A stretch of 64,000 nucleotides of DNA from Mucilaginibacter conchicola (GTDB lineage Bacteria > Bacteroidota > Bacteroidia > Sphingobacteriales > Sphingobacteriaceae). How positions within the stretch are numbered: position 1 is the first letter of the stretch; every line of letters begins with the position of its first letter. Made by a program: the position numbers and the translations under genes. Below the pieces are notes generated by a model, which was not told the DNA's origin, did not search any database, and was given only the letters and a program-made list of their open reading frames with translations. Positions 49,226-59,000 of this stretch are shown here, one piece after another. Where the stretch lies: contig NZ_QWDC01000002.1 in NCBI RefSeq assembly GCF_003432115.1, positions 930,001-994,000 on the forward strand, written 5' to 3'.

Positions 49226-51097
49226 TTAAGCTTCTTTTAGTTCTGATAATTCCATCCAGCGCATAGTCTTCTCCTCAAGTTGGGCGTCAAGTTTGTCTAA
49301 CAGATCTGTTGTATCAGACAAGGTTTTTGCGTCAATCCCAGTTTTGTTGAGGGCCTCGCTTGCTCTTGCTTTTTTATCTTCCAGTTCTGCTATTTCTTTT
49401 TCCAGCCCCTCTAATTCTTTCTCTTCTTTAAAAGATAGTTTACTCTTTTTAGCCTGCGGCGCAGGAGTAGGGGCTGTAACAGGCGCCGGTTTCTTAGCCT
49501 GTTGTTTGCTTTCTTCCAGCTCAGTCCTATATGATGAATAGTTACCGTTGAAGATCCTTACATGGCCACCCGGTTCCATAATGAATAATTGCTCGGCCAT
49601 TTTATCCAACAGATAACGGTCGTGCGATACCAACATCAGGATGCCGGGGTAGGTCATCAGGAACTCTTCCAGAACGTTGAGTGTGTCAATGTCCAGATCG
49701 TTGGTTGGCTCATCCAATATCAGGAAATTGGGGTTCTTCATCAAGATCTTCATCAGATGAAGGCGTTTCTTTTCACCACCACTCAGCTTAGCCACCATGC
49801 CATATTGCTTGGCAGGGGGGAATAAGAACAAGGTGAGCAGGGCTGAGGCCGAAATGGTTTTACCATCGGCCATGGTAATAAATTCAGCAACGTTCTTTAC
49901 TATATCAATCACCCGGTCGTCATCCTTAAAGGTTAAACCAGCCTGGTTAAAGTAACCCATCACAGTAGTTTCACCGGTATCAATCTTACCGCTATCGGGT
50001 TGAAGATTGCCTGTGATAAGGTTAAGAAGGGTTGATTTACCGCTACCGTTCTTTCCGGCCAAACCTATACGGTCGCCTTTTTTAAAGGTGTAAGTAAAAT
50101 CGTTTACAAAAGTGTTGCCACTGAAACCTTTGGTTACATCATGCAACTCCATTATTTTGTTACCCTGTCGGGCGGTTTTAACGCTCAGCTCAACATTTTG
50201 CTTTGGCCCACCATTTTTGGTTTTGGCTTCCAGATCATAAAACGCATCAATACGCGATTTAGATTTGGTACCCCTTGCTTTTGGTTGCCTGCGCATCCAC
50301 TCCAGCTCTTTACGCAGCAGGTTGCTATTCTTCTGGAACGATGCCTCATCTGCGGCTTCGCGCTCGGCTTTCTTCTCCAGGTAATAAGCATAGTTGCCGG
50401 CGTAGGGGATGATCTTGCCTTTATCAATCTCCAAAATTTCGTTACAAACGTTATCCAGGAAATACCTGTCGTGTGTAACCATCAAGATGGTTTTGCTGCC
50501 CTCTGTCAATAGTTTCTCCAGCCACTCAATAGTATCAATATCAAGGTGGTTGGTTGGCTCATCTAAAACATAAAGTTCAGGGTCTTCAATTAAAAGTTTA
50601 GCTAAAGCCAAACGTTTCTTCTGCCCGCCCGATAATGTGGTTATCTGCTGATTAAGGTGATGTATATCAAGTCGGCCTAAAATGGTTTTGATCTTGTACT
50701 CATACTCCCAGGCATCTATCTCGCTCAGCTCTTCCATCACTTTATTAAGAGCATCCATATTGTCCGGATCGTTCTCTAATAACTCTTCGTACTTGCGGAT
50801 GGCTTGCTGCTGTTTGTTATCAGCATGGAAAATATAATCGCTGATGGTAAGCGCTCCTTTAAAATCAGGATCTTGCTCAAGATAACCAACGTTAAGTTCT
50901 TTGGCTTGTGCTACTTTACCTTCGGTTGGCTTAAGCGATCCTGAAAGTATTTTTAGCAGCGTGCTTTTTCCGGCACCGTTAACACCCACAAGGGCAACAC
51001 GGCGCCCACGGTTAATACCAACGGTTACATTTTTAAATAACCAGTTATCATGAAAAGAATGGCCCAAATTTTCGGCCGATATAAAAGATGCGCTCAC
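49226..51097 (-). CDS. ABC-F family ATPase (Uup-like)
   Basis: A soluble protein of 623 aa with two nucleotide-binding domains and no membrane region. Walker A motifs GVNGAGKST and GKNGSGKST, signatures LSGGQKKR and LSGGEKKR, and Walker B LDEPTNHLD and LDEPTNDLD are present. The inter-domain linker is long. A C-terminal coiled coil (about 545-620, EKELEGLEKEIAELEDKK) is typical of Uup. The family acts on ribosomes or DNA branch structures. The start is a GTG that overlaps the TGA of the preceding gene (GTGA), so translation is coupled. Confidence 0.93.
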   Translation of the reverse strand: MSASFISAENLGHSFHDNWLFKNVTVGINRGRRVALVGVNGAGKSTLLKILSGSLKPTEGKVAQAKELNVGYLEQDPDFKGALTISDYIFHADNKQQQAIRKYEELLENDPDNMDALNKVMEELSEIDAWEYEYKIKTILGRLDIHHLNQQITTLSGGQKKRLALAKLLIEDPELYVLDEPTNHLDIDTIEWLEKLLTEGSKTILMVTHDRYFLDNVCNEILEIDKGKIIPYAGNYAYYLEKKAEREAADEASFQKNSNLLRKELEWMRRQPKARGTKSKSRIDAFYDLEAKTKNGGPKQNVELSVKTARQGNKIMELHDVTKGFSGNTFVNDFTYTFKKGDRIGLAGKNGSGKSTLLNLITGNLQPDSGKIDTGETTVMGYFNQAGLTFKDDDRVIDIVKNVAEFITMADGKTISASALLTLFLFPPAKQYGMVAKLSGGEKKRLHLMKILMKNPNFLILDEPTNDLDIDTLNVLEEFLMTYPGILMLVSHDRYLLDKMAEQLFIMEPGGHVRIFNGNYSSYRTELEESKQQAKKPAPVTAPTPAPQAKKSKLSFKEEKELEGLEKEIAELEDKKARASEALNKTGIDAKTLSDTTDLLDKLDAQLEEKTMRWMELSELKEA

Positions 51098-51750
51098 TTT
51101 ATCTGTTTGATTTTATCTGTTGTATGTATAAATGTGCCCTCGGCATCATCTAAAGAAAGTTTGTACATGGCCCATGCCAATTGCGGGGCTTTAATGCTTT
51201 GGTATTTCTTTAAACCGCCTACCAACAGCGGATCTATTACTTTAAATATCCCGTTAATGATAGTTTCGGCTAATCGCTTCTCCTTACGCTCACCTACCAG
51301 CATCGATGGTTCATAGATATGCAGCACAGGTATGCCTACCTTTTCCACATCATCTTCTACTTCGCCTTTTAGCTTTAAGTAGCTGTTAGATGCGTTTTTA
51401 TTAGCACCTACCGCACTTATAAGGTGAAATTGTTTAACACCGTTCTGCTTAGCTAATTGCGCAAGCTTAACGGGGTAATCATGGTCTATTTTGCGATACT
51501 CGGCTTTATCCGGCGTTTGCCCTTTGGTTGTGCCCAGGCAGCTGAATATTGCATGGCCTGTAATGGCGGCTGCATAATTATCCAAGTCATCGAAATCAAT
51601 AACCAACTGCGCCAGCTTAGGGTGACTAAGGGGAAGCTCGCGCCTCACCAGCACCAACACCTCGCTATACTGCGCTTTCTGCAGCAGAATATCTAACAAT
51701 TTGCTGCCTATTAAACCGCTTGCACCGGCAATTATTGCTTTATATGCCAT
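51094..51750 (-). CDS. NAD(P)-binding atypical short-chain dehydrogenase (TIP30-like)
   Basis: A soluble Rossmann-fold protein of about 218 aa from the ATG at 51750 (MAYKAIIAGASGLIGS); the frame extends seven codons further. The dinucleotide motif GASGLIGS, FSCLGTTKG and a KYQSIKAPQLAWAMY end match the HTATIP2/YbjT-like branch. Substrate is unknown. It is translationally coupled to the ABC-F gene downstream (GTGA overlap). Confidence 0.85.
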   Translation of the reverse strand: MAYKAIIAGASGLIGSKLLDILLQKAQYSEVLVLVRRELPLSHPKLAQLVIDFDDLDNYAAAITGHAIFSCLGTTKGQTPDKAEYRKIDHDYPVKLAQLAKQNGVKQFHLISAVGANKNASNSYLKLKGEVEDDVEKVGIPVLHIYEPSMLVGERKEKRLAETIINGIFKVIDPLLVGGLKKYQSIKAPQLAWAMYKLSLDDAEGTFIHTTDKIKQIK

Positions 51751-51771
51751 AGTACCTGTATTAACCGGCAA

Positions 51772-52066
51772 AATTACGCATAATTATATTGTAGATTGAT
51801 AATTGTGTGTTTAAACATTTATTAATTTACTTTGGTGTTTCTTATCATAATAGCCCTAAAGAAAATCAGCGATTTGATACAGATTTCCGTTTTTAAACAA
51901 AACAGAAATATCAGGTGTTTAGCAAATACTATCCTTCGGGATTTTAAACAATAGTAGACCGTCAATTTATCATATAGATACCGGTGCGCCAGCCTAATGC
52001 GCAATAATATTCGGCCTTGTGAAACATTTGACAAACAATTTGTTTATACCTGCAAGTATTTAACTT
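51772..52066. other. 295-base intergenic region, no gene seen
   Basis: It separates divergent genes and must hold the promoters of the dehydrogenase and Mla operons. Apart from AT-richness and a TTTGACAAACAATTTG stretch at about 52027-52042 I see no motif. An open frame at 51822-52034 on the minus strand has no family features. Confidence 0.5.
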
Positions 52067-52843
52067 ATGGCAGAACAGGCAGTTACAGGATATAAAAAGT
52101 GGCTGGAAGGCGTTGGCGATCAGGGCGTTTTCTTTTCCGGCTTTTTCCGCAACTTATTTAGGGGTGGGTTTGAGTGGTCGGAGTTTGTGCGGCAATGTTA
52201 TGAGATAGGCTACCGCTCCATGATGCTGGTGGGTATTACCTCGTTTATTATGGGCTTGGTGCTCATCCTTCAGCTACGGCCGTCATTATTAGAGTTAGGG
52301 GCAGAGAGTATGCTGCCTAAAACGCTGGCTGTATCTTTTGTACGCGAAATAGGGCCGGTAATCATTGCCATTATTTGTGCCGGTAAGGTAGCCTCTGGTA
52401 TTGGTGCAGAGCTGGGCAGCATGAAGGTTACCGAGCAGATAGATGCCATGGAAGTATCGGGCGCTAACCCACTGCAATATCTTGTGGTTACACGAGTGCT
52501 GGCTACTGCGTTTATGGTGCCGCTGTTAACCTTGATAGGTGATGCCATAGGCCTTGCCGGCGGTTTTCTGGCTCTCAATTTTACCGACGATATTTCTTTT
52601 AAACTATACTTCACTAAATGTATATCGGCATTAGAGTTTATGGATCTGCTGCCTGCAGTGGTAAAGACCGTGTTTTTTGGCTTCGCGATAGGTTTTGTGG
52701 GATGCTATAAAGGATATAACTCCAATAAAGGCACTGAAAGTGTGGGCCTTGCAGCTAACTCTGCCGTAGTAACCGCTTCACTTTGGATCTTTGTTATTGA
52801 TGCTATTGCCGTACAGATCACCAGCATTTTATTCTACAGATAG
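52067..52843 (+). CDS. mlaE: MlaE/YrbE family ABC permease
   Basis: The inner-membrane subunit of an Mla-type phospholipid transporter, 258 aa with about five helices. MlaE motifs are MLVGITSFIMGLVLILQLRPSL, LGSMKVTEQIDAMEVSGANPLQYL (the coupling helix) and FGFAIGFVGCYKGY. It is first in a three-gene operon with the ATPase and the MCE protein. It starts the operon after a 295-base gap. Confidence 0.95.
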   Translation: MAEQAVTGYKKWLEGVGDQGVFFSGFFRNLFRGGFEWSEFVRQCYEIGYRSMMLVGITSFIMGLVLILQLRPSLLELGAESMLPKTLAVSFVREIGPVIIAIICAGKVASGIGAELGSMKVTEQIDAMEVSGANPLQYLVVTRVLATAFMVPLLTLIGDAIGLAGGFLALNFTDDISFKLYFTKCISALEFMDLLPAVVKTVFFGFAIGFVGCYKGYNSNKGTESVGLAANSAVVTASLWIFVIDAIAVQITSILFYR

Positions 52844-53629
52844 ATGGAAACAGCAGAGAAACATATTGAACAAAGAAAGCCTGCTGATAAGAACGAGATA
52901 GTGGTGGATATTGACCATATTTCAAAATCTTTCGATACTAAGAATGTGTTGAGGGATATCAACCTGAAATTGAAGCGCGGGGAGAATGTGGTGGTGCTGG
53001 GCAAATCAGGTCAGGGTAAATCGGTTACTATCCAATGTATTGTTGGCTTGCTTACGCCTGATAACGGTACGGTAAAAGTTTTTGGTGAGGATGTATCTCA
53101 AATGAATGAACTACAGCTTAAAGAGCTGCGTACCAAAATCGGTTTCCTGTTCCAGAGCGGTGCTTTATATGATTCCATGACCGTGCGCGATAACATGGAA
53201 TTCCCGCTTACGAGAATAAAAAGGTTGACCGATCAAAACGAAATAGACCAGAAGGTAGAAGAAGTATTGGATGGCGTAGGATTGATAGATGCTATTGATA
53301 AAATGCCATCAGATCTATCCGGCGGGATGCGCAAACGCGCCGGCCTTGCCCGTACACTGATCATGCAGCCCGAAATTATGCTGTATGATGAACCAACTAC
53401 AGGATTAGACCCCATCACCTCGCGCGAGATAAGTGAGCTGATATTGCACATGCAACAGAAGTACAAAACATCATCCATCATTATTACCCATGATATGGAA
53501 TGCGCACGCATTACTGCCGACAGGATAGTGATCATGAACGATGGAGAATACATAGCCGAAGGCTCATACGAGGAGCTGGAAAAATCGGACGACGAATTTA
53601 TAAGATCATTTTTTAACCAAACCAAATGA
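52844..53629 (+). CDS. mlaF: Mla-type ABC transporter ATPase (MlaF family)
   Basis: The ATPase of the lipid transporter, 261 aa. Walker A GKSGQGKSV, signature LSGGMRKRAGLARTL, Walker B LYDEPTTGLD and the switch His in IITHDM are visible. An N-terminal charged extension of about 20 residues precedes the family core. The ATG follows the permease stop with no gap (TAGATG) and the stop overlaps the next ATG (ATGA), so translation is coupled throughout the operon. Confidence 0.95.
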   Translation: METAEKHIEQRKPADKNEIVVDIDHISKSFDTKNVLRDINLKLKRGENVVVLGKSGQGKSVTIQCIVGLLTPDNGTVKVFGEDVSQMNELQLKELRTKIGFLFQSGALYDSMTVRDNMEFPLTRIKRLTDQNEIDQKVEEVLDGVGLIDAIDKMPSDLSGGMRKRAGLARTLIMQPEIMLYDEPTTGLDPITSREISELILHMQQKYKTSSIIITHDMECARITADRIVIMNDGEYIAEGSYEELEKSDDEFIRSFFNQTK

Positions 53630-54429
53630 AAACTACATCATCCCAAAAAGTAAAAATTGGTATTTTCACCATTATTGGGTTGTTAGTACTATTCCTGGCG
53701 GTGTTTTACATCGGCAATCAGAAAAGCATGTTCAGTTCTACATTCCGTGTTTACGGGATGTTTAAGAACGTGAGCGGGCTAACGGTGGGCAACAACGTAC
53801 GCTTTGCGGGTATAAATGTAGGCGTAGTTGAGGCCATTAACATTGTAAACGATAGCTCGGTACGGGTTGACCTTACGCTGAATAATACCGTGAAAAAATT
53901 CATTAAAACCGATTGCAAACTCAGCATAGGCAGCGATGGGTTGATGGGGGATAAGCTTGTGGTAATTGCACCCGGCGGCATTACCAGCACCACTGAGGTA
54001 AATAACGGGGATAAACTTACCGGCATTAATCCTGTTGATGTGGATAAGGTGATCAACAAGCTTACTAAGATAGCCGATAACGCAGAAAAGATAACCGAAG
54101 GGCTATCTGCCATTGTTAACAAGGTAAACAGCGGAAAAGGCAGCATTGGGCGCTTATTGAACAACGAGCAAATAGCCAAAGACCTTGAAGGTACTGTTAA
54201 ACAGGCCCAAACCACCATGAAGGGTGTACATGCCACAACAGCAACGCTAAACGAAGACCTGAAGGCTGCCCAGCATAATTTCTTACTGAGGGGCTTTTTT
54301 AAGAAGAAAGAGAAAGCCAAAAAGGATTCGTTAGAAAAGATACAGAAGGCGAAACAAAAGGCCCAGGAAGACAAGGAAAAGGCCGCTAAAGAAGCTAAGG
54401 AGAAGGCAGAGAAGAAAGGGGATAATTAA
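53626..54429 (+). CDS. mlaD: MCE/MlaD domain protein
   Basis: The periplasmic lipid-binding subunit, 267 aa, anchored by one N-terminal helix (about 9-28). The MCE domain follows (about 38-118, YGMFKNVSGLTVGNNVRFAGINVG). A helical region (about 140-215) and a very basic, Lys/Glu/Ala-rich coiled tail (about 220-267, KAKQKAQEDKEKAAKEAKEK) complete it. MlaD of E. coli forms a hexameric ring; the long coiled tail is usual in Bacteroidetes. No MlaB, MlaC or MlaA gene is adjacent. Confidence 0.93.
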   Translation: MKTTSSQKVKIGIFTIIGLLVLFLAVFYIGNQKSMFSSTFRVYGMFKNVSGLTVGNNVRFAGINVGVVEAINIVNDSSVRVDLTLNNTVKKFIKTDCKLSIGSDGLMGDKLVVIAPGGITSTTEVNNGDKLTGINPVDVDKVINKLTKIADNAEKITEGLSAIVNKVNSGKGSIGRLLNNEQIAKDLEGTVKQAQTTMKGVHATTATLNEDLKAAQHNFLLRGFFKKKEKAKKDSLEKIQKAKQKAQEDKEKAAKEAKEKAEKKGDN

Positions 54430-54505
54430 CACATCGCGCTTCCATAGCGTCATGCTGAACTTGTTTCAGCATCCCACATGCTATTGCCGCGCGTTATAAC
54501 CTAAC

Positions 54506-54632
54506 ATGTCATTTCGAACGAAGTACGAGGAGAGATCTTCTACTTGCGATACTTACGATTGCTTATTTTTCGTAGAAGATTTCTCGTAGCCCCTGCGCAC
54601 ATGCCCGGCCTTCTGCTCGCTCGAAATAACAT
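54506..54632. repeat. ATGTCATTTCGAACG... palindromic intergenic repeat
   Basis: Ends are imperfect inverted repeats (ATGTCATTTCGAACG and the complement of CTCGAAATAACAT). Inner arms AGATCTTCTAC and GTAGAAGATTTCT also pair. A separate ATGCTGAACTTGTTTCAGCAT hairpin precedes it at about 54451-54471. It lies between mlaD and the convergent glutathione peroxidase gene. Confidence 0.7.
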
Positions 54633-54645
54633 AGTTTGAAAAACA

Positions 54646-54672
54646 AAAAAGGGAGCGTTAAGCTCCCTTTTT
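54646..54672. terminator. Terminator of glutathione peroxidase gene
   Basis: A perfect 11-bp stem AAAAAGGGAGC with a 5-base loop, 3 bases after the stop at 54676 on the minus strand. Confidence 0.85.
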
Positions 54673-54675
54673 CAA

Positions 54676-55191
54676 TTATAATTCTTTAGTTATCTCTTCT
54701 GATAACGGCTTAACAGCAGAGCGGTAGCGGTGTATCAGCTTGCCGTTCTCGTCGATAAGGAATTTCTCAAAATTCCATTTGATCTCGCCGGTAAAATCAG
54801 GGTTTGGCTCAGCAGTAAGGTATTTGAAAATAGGGGCGATATCATCACCTTTTACACTTACTTTTTCGCTAAGCGGGAACGTTACGCCGAAGTTTTTCTG
54901 GCAAAACTCTTTTACATCGGTGTTAGTGCCAGGTTCCTGGCCGCCAAAGTTATTTGCAGGGAAACCAACTACAACAACTTTGTCTTTGTATTGATCTGCA
55001 AGTTTTTGTAATTCAGCATATTGAGGAGTAAATCCGCATTTTGAAGCTGTGTTAACGATCAATAATTTTTTGCCTTTGTATTTAGATAAAGAGAAGTCTT
55101 TACCGTCGATGTTTTTAAGTTTAAAGGTATAAACTGTAGATGGGGCAGATGTAACGAACATCATTGCCAGTATCAATGCAAATGCTTTCAT
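54676..55191 (-). CDS. Glutathione peroxidase family protein, exported
   Basis: A peroxiredoxin-like protein of 171 aa with an N-terminal hydrophobic leader (1-16), so probably periplasmic. The peroxidatic Cys is in NTASKCGFTPQYAEL. The usual WNF site is KWNFEKFLID. The second motif is VGFPANNFGGQEPGTN, where the typical family has FPCNQFG, so a Cys and a Gln of the common pattern are replaced by Ala and Asn; this form is frequent in Bacteroidetes. FCQKNFGVTFP supplies the resolving Cys candidate. The reducing partner is likely thioredoxin, not glutathione (inference). Confidence 0.92.
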   Translation of the reverse strand: MKAFALILAMMFVTSAPSTVYTFKLKNIDGKDFSLSKYKGKKLLIVNTASKCGFTPQYAELQKLADQYKDKVVVVGFPANNFGGQEPGTNTDVKEFCQKNFGVTFPLSEKVSVKGDDIAPIFKYLTAEPNPDFTGEIKWNFEKFLIDENGKLIHRYRSAVKPLSEEITKEL

Positions 55192-55240
55192 GTTCTGTGA
55201 CTAATTGGAGATGAATAATTTAGTGCGATAAATGTAGGGA

Positions 55241-55666
55241 TTAAAAACCTCTTTTATCCAAATAGAAATCTTCTTTAGATGTCATTTTTTGCTTATCAGC
55301 AGCCGATTTATCCTTGTATCCCAGTAAATGCAAAGCACCATGTATAATAACACGGTGCAACTCATGCGTTTCGGTAACGTTAAACTTTGCAGCGTTCTCG
55401 AGAATGCGATCTATCGAAATAAAGATATCGCTCACGATGATGCCTTCTTCTTCCGAGTTATCAAAAGTCACGATATCGGTGTAGGTATCGTGATCAAGGT
55501 ACTGCTGATTTATTTTCAGCAGGTAATCGTCAGAACAAAAAATGTAGTTCAGCTCGCGCAGCTTGTATCCTTCGGCCTCAATGGTATCTTTTAACCATTT
55601 ACGAACCGCTGTTTTATTCTTTAGCTTGTAGGCAATATCCTCTTCAAAAAAACTAATTGCGGGCAT
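55241..55666 (-). CDS. ybeY: rRNA maturation RNase YbeY
   Basis: An endoribonuclease for 16S rRNA 3' end processing, 141 aa. The zinc motif is HGALHLLGYKDKS: the first two histidines are kept, the third ligand position has KDK in place of the DH of E. coli. Early motifs are LNYIFCSDDYLLKINQQYLDHDTYTDIVTF. Its ATG overlaps the TAA of the ATP-binding protein gene upstream by one base, so they are coupled. Confidence 0.92.
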   Translation of the reverse strand: MPAISFFEEDIAYKLKNKTAVRKWLKDTIEAEGYKLRELNYIFCSDDYLLKINQQYLDHDTYTDIVTFDNSEEEGIIVSDIFISIDRILENAAKFNVTETHELHRVIIHGALHLLGYKDKSAADKQKMTSKEDFYLDKRGF

Positions 55667-56091
55667 TATATCTTAAAGTGAAGTTCAACCTCGTTGCCTG
55701 ATGCATTATAGGCACACTGGTCTGCAAGATGTTTTAAAATGAACACGCCACGGCCGGTAAGTTCTTCCAGCCTATCGGCAGCTGTAGGATCAGGCAGATT
55801 GTTGTAATCAAAGCCCGGGCCTTCGTCTGCAATGGTCCAAACCATGCGGCGGCCATCAACTTCTACGTTAACAAAAACAGTTTTATTTTCGTCCTGCTTG
55901 TTGCCGTGTAAAATAGCGTTCATTACCGCCTCGTTAAGGCAGGTCATCATATTGGCAAAAGTATCCTCGCTCACCTGGTATTTGTCAGCAACTTCTTCTA
56001 TCAAAGCCTCAAGCTGTGTTATGCTTTCAACCTTTGATGGCAGCTGTAATGTGTAAAGCTCCCCTGCTGCGTGAACATTTGCCTGTTCCAT
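55666..56091 (-). CDS. RsbW-like ATP-binding anti-sigma factor homologue
   Basis: A soluble HATPase of about 141 aa from the ATG at 56091 (MEQANVHAAGELYTLQLP). The N box is CLNEAVMNAILHGNK, and the G boxes are IADEGPGFD and RGVFILKHLAD. It resembles SpoIIAB/RsbW serine kinases that bind sigma factors, but no anti-anti-sigma partner is nearby. The start follows the DUF4175 TGA within two bases, and its stop overlaps ybeY, so all three genes form one tightly packed operon. Confidence 0.9.
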   Translation of the reverse strand: MEQANVHAAGELYTLQLPSKVESITQLEALIEEVADKYQVSEDTFANMMTCLNEAVMNAILHGNKQDENKTVFVNVEVDGRRMVWTIADEGPGFDYNNLPDPTAADRLEELTGRGVFILKHLADQCAYNASGNEVELHFKI

Positions 56092-56092
56092 A

Positions 56093-59000
56093 TCATTTTG
56101 CATTAAGTTGATCAAAGTAGTGTTTAATTTTTTGTTTATAGTATAAATTAAGAGCCGGAGGGGCGGTCCTTAATCTTTCGGTTTGTTTAGCTTTTACAGC
56201 TTCATAATTCTGCAAAGCCTTAATATAGCCCGGCGGCAGGTCTTTCCCCGCTTTACTCTCCCGCTTCTGGTCCTGCTCGCGTTCCTGCTCAGCCTTTTCG
56301 GCCTCAAGCAACCTGGTTTGTATCTGTTGCTGGCGCTTCAAAGCATCGTCAGTTATTTTCTTGTTTACGAGATCGTTCTCGGTTTGTTCCATTTCTTTTG
56401 AAATTTTATCCAAATTACCGAGACCGTTCCTGCCGTCTTTATTGTTTTCACGATTTAGCTGCTGCAATGATTGCCTTATCATCTGTTGCTGGCGCGCCAT
56501 CTTCGCAAACTGCTCACTCATACCGTTTTGCCCACTTTTACCGGGCTGTGGCTGGTTGCCTTCTTTTTGCATTTGCTCGCGCGCCTGCTGCATATTTTTG
56601 TTCAACTGTTGCTGCATTTTGCTCAACTGTTGTAATGATTGTTGGTTACCCTTGCCTTTACCGCTTTTGCTCTTCTGTTTTTGCAATTGATCAAGCGCTT
56701 CGCTCAACATCAGTGCCAGGTTGTTCATGGATGTCATGGCAAATTGTTGATTGCGGCCGGCTTCGGCTGTACGGCGCTCGCCCATATCGTCCAAAGCTTT
56801 GTCAATATGCTCATTTATTCCCGTAATTTCTTTATTAACGGAAGATTGTATCTGTGGTATACGCCGGCTTAAAGAATAAAGGCTATCCTCTGCCGTTTTT
56901 AAATTGTCTTTAACGTCTTTTTGTTTTTGGGCAAGGGCCGTATAGTTCGGGTCCTGCGGACTTATACCCCTCAACGATTGCATAATTTTCTCCTGATTGA
57001 AAGAACTATTTACCAACGATTTTAATAACTCGCGCAGTTGGCGGGTATCCACAGCATTATTGCTTTCCTGGCCTTCAGCATCGTCTTCCTGCATTTTTTG
57101 CGCCATCTGCTGCATTTTTTGCGCGGCCCCCTGTTGAGATTCTGATGCCTTTTGGCGATTGTTATTTTTTAAATTCTCGGCACCCTGTTGCATATCCTTA
57201 CTGATCTCCTGCTGCTCGGCCTGCGGGTTTTTAAAGTTCTGTTTGTTGCCGGTTTGCTCGTTAGTTTTCTGCAAATCATTTAGCTGTTTTTTAATATCAT
57301 CAAACTGCTGATTCAGTTTTTGCTGCTGCTGAAGATCCTGCGCGTTATTGCCCGCCTTTTTTGTTTGCTCGGATAGCTTCTGCTGCTCACTTGCCAGCTG
57401 GTTCAGTTGATTTACCGTTTGATTTACTTTCTGTTCAAAATCCAATTTTTTGTACAGCTCCAATATGCGATCCAGCTCTTTTTTTAGCGATTTGTTATCC
57501 ATTTGCATTTTAGAAAGCTCATCGCGGGTACCATCTTTCTGGTTTTCCTGCAGCATTTTTTGAAGATTCTCCAACATCTGCTGGGTTTTTTCATCGAGTA
57601 CATTTTTAAACAGATCCTCAATCTGCTTCTGCATATCCATCAACTCCTGTGTTTGCTGCTGGTTTTCCTGGCGGTTGTACAGGTTCTTTTTGTTATCGGC
57701 TTGGATCTCTTTTACCAGCCCGTCCAGATCCTTCTTTTTCTGCAGCAGTTCCTCAACCTGTTTCTTTTCATCGAATGACAGGTTATTCTTCTCCAGGAAA
57801 TTTTCATTCAGCTTTTGAGCTGATTTTTCTATTTGCCCAGCCAGTTTAACTGCCGATTGCATTTTTTGCTTAACGGCTTGCGTACCGGCATTTAGCTGCT
57901 CTGCCATGGCGGCAGCATCTGGCATGTTGAGTGTGCGTTCAGGGGTACGGGCTGTTTTTGGGCCACTCACGCCATCGTTATCTGCCACTTCAAAAAAGTA
58001 GGTAACCGGTTCGCCGGCTTTTACACGCAGGTCTTTAATGTTCCAGAAATAAAAAAAGCCTGCTTCTGTTGCGTTTAAAGATGCTTTTACCGGAATGCGT
58101 TTTAGCGCGTTTGCCTTATCTCCAACGCGGTAGCAAAAGTTTAGTGACGAAAAGCCGTGGTCGTCAGCTACCTGTCCGTTAAAATAAAAAGCCTTTATAC
58201 TTACCGAGTCGGGCTTTTCCTCAACCTGTATAGATGGTGCTTCATCGGCCACCACGTTAATCTTATATCCCGCCGAATCCAACGTATTCACACTTGCATT
58301 TATAGGAGTAAGGGAATAGGTTGATGGTTTAATTATTCGCTCTGAATGGGTAAAAGTATTATCGGCCTGTTCCTGTAATTCGGTCTTCTTACCCCCAATA
58401 TTGAACGCCAGCCCGGATGCATTTTGCGTAAAAAACTTCCAGTTAACAACTGTTCCTGCGGGGATAGTGATATCGCCTGCGTTAGATATAGTTTCTTTTT
58501 GCTTGTGCAGATAAGCAGGATAGGTAATCTCAGCATCAAAATGAAGCAATACCGGTTTTAAGCCCACTTTTATTTCATAAGGAATAGAAGAGAAACCGTT
58601 GCCCGATAATCTAAAGGTTACACTCTTTTGCAGATTATTGAACGTATAATGAAACCGGCTGATGCTTTCTTTATCCAGCTTAAAGGTGGTATTGCCTGTT
58701 TCAACGTAGACATCATTAGGCAGTTTATCGCCACTTAGTTTTATGTCGAGCTTTAGATCCTGACCCTGAACTGCAGAAAGACTCCGGTTCAATACCTCGA
58801 ACTGAAAAGGAGCTTTTGGCGCAAAATATTTATTGTGATGGATAAGCCTGTTGGTACTATCTGTTAATACCGACGGCGCCGCAAAAGCTATCACACAAAT
58901 AACAGCCGCAGGTGGGATAACCCACTTGAGGTATTTATTGTTCTCACGGATGTTCACCGCCGATGGAAAGCTTACCGGTCGCAAAGTTTCGATTCGCTGA

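Noticed and set aside
51822-52034. Possible 70-aa gene in the gap before mlaE
   Set aside because: No signal peptide, domain or start context, and composition is typical of random AT-rich frames.
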